A DNA stretch of 6,839 bases from Rudanella sp. (GTDB lineage Bacteria; Bacteroidota; Bacteroidia; Cytophagales; Spirosomataceae), in assembly GCA_026785985.1 (NCBI GenBank), contig JAJAYX010000475.1, positions 1 through 6,839 on the forward strand. Reading direction: 5' to 3'. The notes beneath the pieces were generated by a model, which searched no databases, was not told the DNA's origin, and saw only the letters and a program-made list of their open reading frames with translations. How positions within the stretch are numbered: the first letter of the stretch is position 1; each line of letters opens with the position of its first letter. The position numbers were made by a program, and so were the translations under genes. Positions 1 through 5,023 of the stretch are shown one piece after another.

Positions 1-2
1 AG

Positions 3-65
3 ATTTGCCTGTATACCTACAAAACGGTCAAAAATCAGGGTATTGACTGGTGGTACGAAAAATAA
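3..65 (+). CDS. C-terminal end of an unidentified protein (partial)
   Basis: Reading from base 3 gives 20 codons followed by a TAA stop at 63-65. The end of the encoded peptide is aromatic and charged (ending in DWWYEK), as is common at the end of a folded domain. The gene starts outside the window, so no family can be named. It converges with the isomerase gene, and its stop codon overlaps the A-run that acts as the T-tract of the terminator on the other strand. Another frame (from base 1) stays open to a TAG at 94-96, but it would run through the terminator stem, so it is less likely. That a gene ends here is an inference from position and composition. Confidence 0.45.
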   Translation: MCLYTYKTVKNQGIDWWYEK

Positions 66-89
66 AAACGGCCTGTGTTTCACAGGCCG
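64..89 (-). terminator. Intrinsic terminator of the peptidyl-prolyl isomerase gene
   Basis: Bases 69-77 and 81-89 form a perfect 9-bp GC-rich stem (CGGCCTGTG / CACAGGCCG) with a 3-base loop. Read on the minus strand, the stem is followed at once by five T (the A-run at 64-68), the classic rho-independent layout. It lies 27 bases beyond the isomerase stop codon. On the plus strand no T-run follows the stem, so it is a weaker terminator for the converging gene, although the hairpin could still protect that transcript's 3' end. Confidence 0.78.
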
Positions 90-115
90 GGGATAGGAAA
101 TTGAGAAGCAATTAG

Positions 116-553
116 TTACTCCTCCGTCACTGCAATGCTCTGAATTTTATCGCCCTGACGAATCTCGTCAAGCACGTCTAGTCCTTCCACCACTTTGCCG
201 AAAACGGTGTGGTTGCGGTCGAGGTGGGCGGTGTTCTGGCGGTTGTGGCAGATAAAAAATTGCGATCCACCCGTGTTGCGACCCCGGTGTGCCATGCTTA
301 ACACCCCCCGGTCATGATGCTGGTTATCGCCGGTCAGTTCGCAGTCAATGCTGTAGCCGGGGCCACCCCCGCCCGTGCCGTCGGGATCGCCCCCCTGCAC
401 CATGAAATCGGGAATTACACGGTGAAACTTGATCCCGTCGTAGTAGCCTGACTCGGCTAATTTAATAAAGTTTGCGACAGTTTTGGGCGCGTCCTGCTCG
501 TAGAATTCGATGGTCATTGTACCTTTGTCGGTACGCATTTCGGCTTTTTTCAT
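116..553 (-). CDS. Cyclophilin-type peptidyl-prolyl cis-trans isomerase
   Basis: This 145-residue protein should catalyse cis-trans isomerisation of Xaa-Pro bonds and so assist folding. It is a bare single-domain cyclophilin with no signal peptide or lipobox, so it is probably cytoplasmic. The signature runs from Y37 to G54 (FHRVIPDFMVQGG core). By alignment to human CypA, the catalytic Arg55 is R45, Phe60 is F50, Gln63 is Q53, Gln111 is Q98 and Phe113 is F100. The position of CypA Trp121, important for cyclosporin binding, is H110, so weak cyclosporin sensitivity is expected from family knowledge. The ATG at 553 is chosen because MKKAEM leads straight into the first strand, as is usual in short bacterial cyclophilins. 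The gene is monocistronic: it is divergent from the glycosyltransferase and ends at its own terminator. Its link to the polysaccharide genes is probably only positional. Confidence 0.97.
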   Translation of the reverse strand: MKKAEMRTDKGTMTIEFYEQDAPKTVANFIKLAESGYYDGIKFHRVIPDFMVQGGDPDGTGGGGPGYSIDCELTGDNQHHDRGVLSMAHRGRNTGGSQFFICHNRQNTAHLDRNHTVFGKVVEGLDVLDEIRQGDKIQSIAVTEE

Positions 554-557
554 GAGT

Positions 558-565
558 CAAAGGTA
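558..565 (-). promoter_or_regulatory. Possible Bacteroidota -7 promoter element for the isomerase gene
   Basis: On the minus strand these bases read TACCTTTG, a full match to the TAnnTTTG -7 consensus of the Bacteroidota primary sigma factor. It ends only 4 bases before the ATG at 553, so transcription would start at or next to the start codon and give a nearly leaderless mRNA. No TTG-type -33 element is found at the usual 19-21 base spacing; a TTTG occurs on the minus strand at 580-577 but with only 11 bases between. A one-mismatch alternative (TACTTTAG) reads leftward from 618 to 611 and would give a leader of about 50 bases. A chance match is quite possible. Confidence 0.3.
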
Positions 566-651
566 CGGCACTTTCCCAAATCATGCGTTACTTCGGGGGG
601 GAACGCTCTTCTAAAGTATAAAGTAACTGGTTCACTCGAACCCCGGTATCT

Positions 652-1827
652 ATGTCTATTTTGTTCTTCCTCTGGTCAATCATAGTTGGTTTTCTTGCCT
701 TTAACATTGGCTATTTACTGCTGTGTGCCATTGCCGGGCGTTTGGGCCACGCCGACGATGTGCTGCCCGCACCGATGCAGTCCGTTAATCGAAAAATTGC
801 CGTGCTGATTCCAGCCTATAAAGAGGACACCGTTATTCTCGACTCCGTTCGTGCCAATCTCCGGCAGGATTACCCAGCCAATTATTTCGACCTTGTTATT
901 ATTGCCGATTCGCTCCAGGAAAAAACCCTGTCTGAACTTGCCGGGTTGCCCGTTCGGGTGGTGCCGGTGTCGTTCGAGAAATCGACCGTAACAAAAGCGA
1001 TTAACGCCGGGCTTGCTGCCATTGCCCATGACGACTATGCAATTGTGGCGGTTTCGGATGCCGACAACCACATGGCTCCTGATTTTCTGAGCCGGATCAA
1101 TGCGGCTTTCGGGCAGGGCTGGCGGGCGGTACAGGGGCATCGGGTAGCCAAAAACACCCATTCGGGGGTGGCGTTGCTGGATGCTATCAGCGAAGAGATC
1201 AACAACCATATTTTCAGAAAGGGCGTGCGGGCTTTGGGCTTGTCGAGTGCCCTGATTGGGTCGGGAATGGCTTTTGACCACACCCTCATGCGGGCGGCCA
1301 TGAGTGGGCAAACCACCACAGGAGGCTACGACAAAGAACTGGAAATGAACTTATTGCTCGGCGGGCATCGAATTGCCTACCTGGAACAGGCAGTCATCTA
1401 CGACGAAAAAGTGGCCAATGCGGCTGTATTTCAGAATCAGCGTACCCGCTGGATTGCAGCCCAATGGCAATTTCTGAGCGGCTATTTTCGGCGGGGTCTG
1501 GCTGGTTTGACACACGGAAACGTGGAGGGTGCTTTCAAAATTCTCCAGACATTAATTTTGCCCCGCGTGTTGCTGATTGGCATTTTGGGCCTGGTCACGC
1601 TGCTAGGGGCCTTCGTCGGGTCAACTCTTTTCTGGGCCTTTCCCCTTGCGCTTCTTTTTGGCTTAATGGGTAGTCTGCTTATGGCGGTTCCGGCGTATCT
1701 TTGGAAGCAGGTAACCCTTCGCGAGTTATTATTAGTGCCTGCGTTGATGCTTCGGTTCGCCAGAGCGGTTCTGAATATTCGTAAAGCGTTTAGCAATTTT
1801 ATGCACACGCCCCATGCGGTGAAATAA
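652..1827 (+). CDS. Membrane-anchored family 2 glycosyltransferase
   Basis: This 391-residue GT-A fold enzyme should transfer sugars from a nucleotide donor, probably to build an envelope or exopolysaccharide chain on the cytoplasmic face of the inner membrane. An N-terminal membrane helix (about 4-28) precedes the catalytic domain. The domain starts at VLIPAYKED (51-59), has a nucleotide-binding acidic residue near D86, and the metal-binding SDAD at 135-138. The general-base motif is YD-K-E at 226-229, with D227 in the place of the Asp of the usual ED motif. QRTRW (263-267) gives the QxxRW motif typical of processive cellulose- or hyaluronan-synthase-like enzymes. Two or three hydrophobic helices follow (about 299-325, 327-350 and possibly 356-373). 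No PilZ domain is present. The start is the first ATG after the divergent spacer and leads directly into the helix; no Shine-Dalgarno is visible. The sugar specificity cannot be read from sequence. Confidence 0.95.
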   Translation: MSILFFLWSIIVGFLAFNIGYLLLCAIAGRLGHADDVLPAPMQSVNRKIAVLIPAYKEDTVILDSVRANLRQDYPANYFDLVIIADSLQEKTLSELAGLPVRVVPVSFEKSTVTKAINAGLAAIAHDDYAIVAVSDADNHMAPDFLSRINAAFGQGWRAVQGHRVAKNTHSGVALLDAISEEINNHIFRKGVRALGLSSALIGSGMAFDHTLMRAAMSGQTTTGGYDKELEMNLLLGGHRIAYLEQAVIYDEKVANAAVFQNQRTRWIAAQWQFLSGYFRRGLAGLTHGNVEGAFKILQTLILPRVLLIGILGLVTLLGAFVGSTLFWAFPLALLFGLMGSLLMAVPAYLWKQVTLRELLLVPALMLRFARAVLNIRKAFSNFMHTPHAVK

Positions 1828-1979
1828 TGGCCCCAAACTTGCTCATGGTATGAGTTGCCTCGAGTTTAATGACAAATGTGACATTTTTGAGGTTTCCCGT
1901 CAAAAGAAAGCTGTCATTTCCCAACCCTTGTCAACGATATTTTGTCCGCATACCCGTGTGTATCAACTTACTAAGGAGC
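1828..1979 (+). other. Intergenic leader region before the TolC-like gene
   Basis: This 152-base stretch is more AT-rich than the genes around it, as expected of a promoter region. One candidate -7 element, CATTTTTG at 1882-1889, has a single mismatch to TAnnTTTG; the nearest upstream TTG (1854-1856) is 25 bases away, longer than the normal spacing. A 5-bp hairpin at 1842-1854 lacks a T-run and is not a terminator, so read-through from the glycosyltransferase is possible. Open frames cross the region, but none has a recognisable protein. Confidence 0.4.
1973..1978 (+). promoter_or_regulatory. AAGGAG ribosome-binding-like motif deciding the TolC-like start
   Basis: AAGGAG lies one base before the ATG at 1980. 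The spacing is much shorter than the usual 5-9 bases, and Bacteroidota rely little on Shine-Dalgarno pairing, so it is only supporting evidence. Together with the signal peptide that begins exactly at this ATG, it favours 1980 over the in-frame ATG at 1869. Confidence 0.4.
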
Positions 1980-2774
1980 ATGACACTCAGAGGCCTAATT
2001 ATCAGTCTATTATTTCTATTGATAATCTTATTTTCGTTCGACAGCGTTGCTCAACGCTCCAGTCCCCGAAACCGGGTTTCGTTTGGGCAGTCGGTCGGTA
2101 TGAATAACGATACAACTTTTTTAGATGTCGATCAGGATATTGCGGTGCAGTTAATGCCTTTTGATGACCTGGTTCGCATTGCTGCAACCTATTCGCCCGT
2201 AGTGAAGTACCAGGCCGAAGTCATTAATTCCCTGAACTCAGGTCGAAGCCTATCCAAAGTACAAATTTTGCAGAATGCATCGGGGTTTGTGAATTACTCC
2301 GGTGGCAACCAAACATTACTCACAATGGGCGTGAATCAGCGGGGCGATCAATTGGGTCAGATCGCCAACGGCTATCGGGTGGGGGTCGATCTTCGGGTAT
2401 CGTTGTATGACATAGTTGGCCGGAAACATCAGATCAAACAGGCTGAGGCCAACTACCGGGCTTCGGTGGTTCAGAAAGACATTGTCGAGTTACAGTTACG
2501 GCGGGAGATGATCACGGTTTATCAGGACATGATCACGGCCCAACAGGTGCTTAAATACCGGCTGATGGATGAACAGTCGGCTTTAGCATCGCTTCGTATT
2601 GCCGAATCGGAAAATCAAAAAGGTAGAATCACAAGCGAAGTTTTTGCCACGGCTACCAATCGGTATGTCGAGACGAAAGTGATTACCGAGCAGGTGAAAG
2701 GTGATTTTTTAAAGAATGTCCATCAGTTTGAGTCCTTAGTCGGGGTTCCTATCCAGCGCATGAAACGCTTCTAA
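1980..2774 (+). CDS. Half-length TolC/OEP-family outer-membrane protein
   Basis: This 264-residue exported protein is likely the outer-membrane partner of the co-polymerase encoded 1 base downstream. An in-frame ATG at 1869 would add 37 residues, but 1980 is preferred because it opens a clear signal peptide: R4, a hydrophobic core at 5-20, and a signal peptidase I site after A24 (SVA|Q). The mature part follows the order of one OEP repeat. It has a helix with a xxSPVVKYQAE pattern (62-85), a short variable beta segment (about 100-140, including GYRVGVDLRVSLYD), then long amphipathic helices (150-200 and 201-255) with QAEANY, YQDMITAQQ and ATNRY, ending in LVGVPI. Usual family members have two such repeats and about 420-480 residues; here there is one. 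No lipobox is present. The gene ends cleanly with TAA, so it looks like a genuinely short form, not a frameshift remnant. Family assignment rests on pattern recognition, without a profile search. Confidence 0.83.
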   Translation: MTLRGLIISLLFLLIILFSFDSVAQRSSPRNRVSFGQSVGMNNDTTFLDVDQDIAVQLMPFDDLVRIAATYSPVVKYQAEVINSLNSGRSLSKVQILQNASGFVNYSGGNQTLLTMGVNQRGDQLGQIANGYRVGVDLRVSLYDIVGRKHQIKQAEANYRASVVQKDIVELQLRREMITVYQDMITAQQVLKYRLMDEQSALASLRIAESENQKGRITSEVFATATNRYVETKVITEQVKGDFLKNVHQFESLVGVPIQRMKRF

Positions 2775-2775
2775 C

Positions 2776-4956
2776 ATGAATATTGAGGTCTTTTTACGGG
2801 TTTTGAAACGGCATATCGGCTGGTTCATTCTGTTGCCCGCTCTCACGGCGGGTATGGCCTTTTATACTACTCAGGACGAGATAAAGGTCTATAGATCACA
2901 GGCTTCACTCTATACTGGTTTATCATCGGGCTATTCGATCACGTCGGATCTTCGGGCTTCCTACGGTGATCAGTCGGCTAGTGCATTCGACAATATGTTG
3001 AGCACACTAAACGCCAAAGAAACGATGTTGCGTGCGGGGAGCTACCTGCTCGCCGATCACCTCCAACTGACTGAACCCGATACGCTGGTGTTGGGCCGTG
3101 CCGGGTTCGATGCCCTTCAGACTGCCGTGCCAACCGATTGGCGGTTTATGTTACCCATTAATGGTAATGTGGTTGTCCTCCGGCGGGCCATCGACAGTTT
3201 AACCAAAGTGCCGACCGACAATCCCATCAAGCGACTGCTGCTCAAATCAGAATCGCCGTATTCCGTGGCTGTTATCACTGATAAACTGAAAGCAATAGCC
3301 CGTAAAAATACCAACGACGTGATGTTGCTGGAATACGAAGCCAACGATCCGGCGGTGGCCCAACGGACTCTGAATCATGCCATTGCGGTGCTGAATGAAC
3401 GGTATTCAACGCTGAAAACATCCGAAACAAACTCCGTAGTAAGCTATTACGAAGGACAACTTCAACGGGCTAAACAATCGCTGGATAAAGCCGAAGGTAA
3501 TTTACAAGCCTTTAGTGTGCAGCATCGTGTGCTCGACTACGACGAAGAGGCTCGCAACGTGGCGGCCTCACGTGAGGCTCTGCTTAATGAATATAATGAG
3601 GAGCAGATGCGCCGAAATGCGGCCAAAGCGTCGATGGACGCGCTCAAGTCACGGATGGGACAGCAGGTAACCATCAAAAAAGTAAATAACGACCTGTCGG
3701 AGAAGCAGCGCAGATTGGCTCAGGCCGAGGGCCAACTGGCCAACGCCCGCGCCTACAACCAGCCGAAAGGGGAAATTAGCCGCTTACAGGTCAAGGTGAA
3801 ACAAGCCGAAGAAGAACTACGGGGCAGTGTGCAACGCTACGAAACAGCCACCACTACCGACGAATCGGTGCCGCAACAAACCGTTAGTACTGATCTGTTA
3901 GCCAAGACGTTAGAATATGAAGAGTCATCGGCTCGCCTGGAGTTATACCAAAAACGAATTGCCGAATTGGAGACAAAAACGAATGAGTTCAGCCCAATGG
4001 GGTCGCAGCTTCGGTCGTTGAAGCGCGATCTGAGCATCGCCGAAAAAGAGTATTTCGACTTGTTGCAACACGTAGATCAGTCGCGGACCAAACGGCAGGA
4101 CGTTCGGGGGGGCAAACTGGAGCCACTCGATGCCCCCGATTATCCGCTTCTGCCCCAACCCTCCAAGCGACTCCAACTGATTATTATTGGCTTTGGTGTG
4201 GGCTTGTTTTTGGCCCTGTTGCTGGTGGCTCTCCGGTTCTGGCTAGACAAAACCATTAAGACACCAGAACAGGCCGAAATCCAGATTGGCCTGCCGATGA
4301 CGGCTATTTTCCCGACGGTGAAAAAGCCACTTGTGTATTCGCGGGTGACCCGCACCGCCCGGACGATGTTCGAGCAGTTATTCAACGCCATCAATATTGA
4401 AGTGGCTCAAACAACCGGCAAACCATATCCACCCGTGGTGACCATTTTCAGCGTTCGAGCCAGACAGGGTAAAACGTGGGTAGCCGAGGGCCTGAATCGA
4501 CTCTATACGGATGCCGATCAGCGGGTAGCCTACTGCTATCCCCGCCAAACGCCCAAGGAGTATCGGGTGTATAAAAACGGGGTAACCTATTTTCCCTACA
4601 CTGTTCGGCCCGATTTTATGAACGTGACCAGTCTGGAATACCTGATTGACCACGACCATGAGTTCGATTCATCACAATTTGACCGGGTGGTGCTTGAATT
4701 ACCGTCGCTCATCAATAATCAGATTCCGGTTTACCTGATGAAAGAAAGCGCGGTGTCGTTGTTGGTGGTTGATGCCACCACGGCCTGGGCACGAGCCGAA
4801 AAGCAACTCCTGAGTCTTTATGCCCGCGTGACCAACCAACCCATGTTAGCCGTTTTGAACCGGGTGGGGGGCGACCAATTGCAGATTCCGGCCCGGGCCG
4901 ATGCCAAACAGGAGCCTGTATATCGGGACCATTCGCTGCAAACGCAGCGCGAGTAG
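2776..4956 (+). CDS. Wzz/GumC-type polysaccharide co-polymerase with degenerate BY-kinase-like domain
   Basis: This 726-residue inner-membrane protein probably sets polysaccharide chain length and links synthesis to export. A short cytoplasmic start leads to TM1 (about 14-30). The large periplasmic part (31-466) has a Wzz-like base and long coiled coils (about 222-350 and 375-440). A GNVR-like segment (about 405-440, with QLRSLKRDLSIAEKEYFDLL) is followed by the proline-rich APDYPLLPQP (453-462) and TM2 (467-488). The cytoplasmic tail (490-726) follows a bacterial tyrosine kinase layout but is eroded. The P-loop reads SVRARQGKTW (559-568), keeping GKT. The Walker A' DxD strand is replaced by VAYCYP (584-589). 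Walker B reads VVLELP (638-643), with Glu where Asp is expected. The end has one tyrosine instead of a Tyr cluster. A regulatory or structural pseudokinase is the best reading. The ATG lies 1 base after the preceding stop, so the two genes are probably translationally coupled. Confidence 0.92.
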   Translation: MNIEVFLRVLKRHIGWFILLPALTAGMAFYTTQDEIKVYRSQASLYTGLSSGYSITSDLRASYGDQSASAFDNMLSTLNAKETMLRAGSYLLADHLQLTEPDTLVLGRAGFDALQTAVPTDWRFMLPINGNVVVLRRAIDSLTKVPTDNPIKRLLLKSESPYSVAVITDKLKAIARKNTNDVMLLEYEANDPAVAQRTLNHAIAVLNERYSTLKTSETNSVVSYYEGQLQRAKQSLDKAEGNLQAFSVQHRVLDYDEEARNVAASREALLNEYNEEQMRRNAAKASMDALKSRMGQQVTIKKVNNDLSEKQRRLAQAEGQLANARAYNQPKGEISRLQVKVKQAEEELRGSVQRYETATTTDESVPQQTVSTDLLAKTLEYEESSARLELYQKRIAELETKTNEFSPMGSQLRSLKRDLSIAEKEYFDLLQHVDQSRTKRQDVRGGKLEPLDAPDYPLLPQPSKRLQLIIIGFGVGLFLALLLVALRFWLDKTIKTPEQAEIQIGLPMTAIFPTVKKPLVYSRVTRTARTMFEQLFNAINIEVAQTTGKPYPPVVTIFSVRARQGKTWVAEGLNRLYTDADQRVAYCYPRQTPKEYRVYKNGVTYFPYTVRPDFMNVTSLEYLIDHDHEFDSSQFDRVVLELPSLINNQIPVYLMKESAVSLLVVDATTAWARAEKQLLSLYARVTNQPMLAVLNRVGGDQLQIPARADAKQEPVYRDHSLQTQRE

Positions 4957-5023
4957 CCTGGCGTGAGTAACTAACCCTCCCGGCCCGCCGACCCGTCGGA
5001 CCGCAAAAATGTGATTCAATTCT
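4957..5023 (+). other. Short spacer between co-polymerase and synthetase genes
   Basis: These 67 bases hold no T-run terminator, no clear TAnnTTTG element and no good Shine-Dalgarno. A small inverted repeat (CCGAC / GTCGG, 4988-4999) has a 2-base loop and no T-tract. A TGA at 5012-5014 is in frame with the synthetase and fixes its start downstream. The simplest reading is that the synthetase gene is co-transcribed with the two genes before it. Confidence 0.5.

Noticed and set aside
595..601. Run of seven G in the divergent spacer, and a similar run at 4106-4112 inside the co-polymerase gene
   Set aside because: They could suggest slippage or phase variation, but runs of this length are common around Gly and Arg codons in this window, and the coding frame is intact.
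715..1311. Long minus-strand open frame inside the glycosyltransferase gene
   Set aside because: It is antisense to a well-supported enzyme, its translation has no recognisable domain, and its composition is that of a shadow frame.
1842..1854. Hairpin shortly after the glycosyltransferase stop codon
   Set aside because: A 5-bp AT-containing stem with no T-tract is too weak to call a terminator.
1850..2107. 85-codon plus-strand frame overlapping the start of the TolC-like gene
   Set aside because: It has no domain or signal, and it overlaps the signal-peptide coding region of a convincing gene in another frame.
4988..4999. Small inverted repeat between the co-polymerase and synthetase genes
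   Set aside because: The loop is only 2 bases, the stem is 5 bp and no T-run follows, so neither a terminator nor an operator can be claimed.
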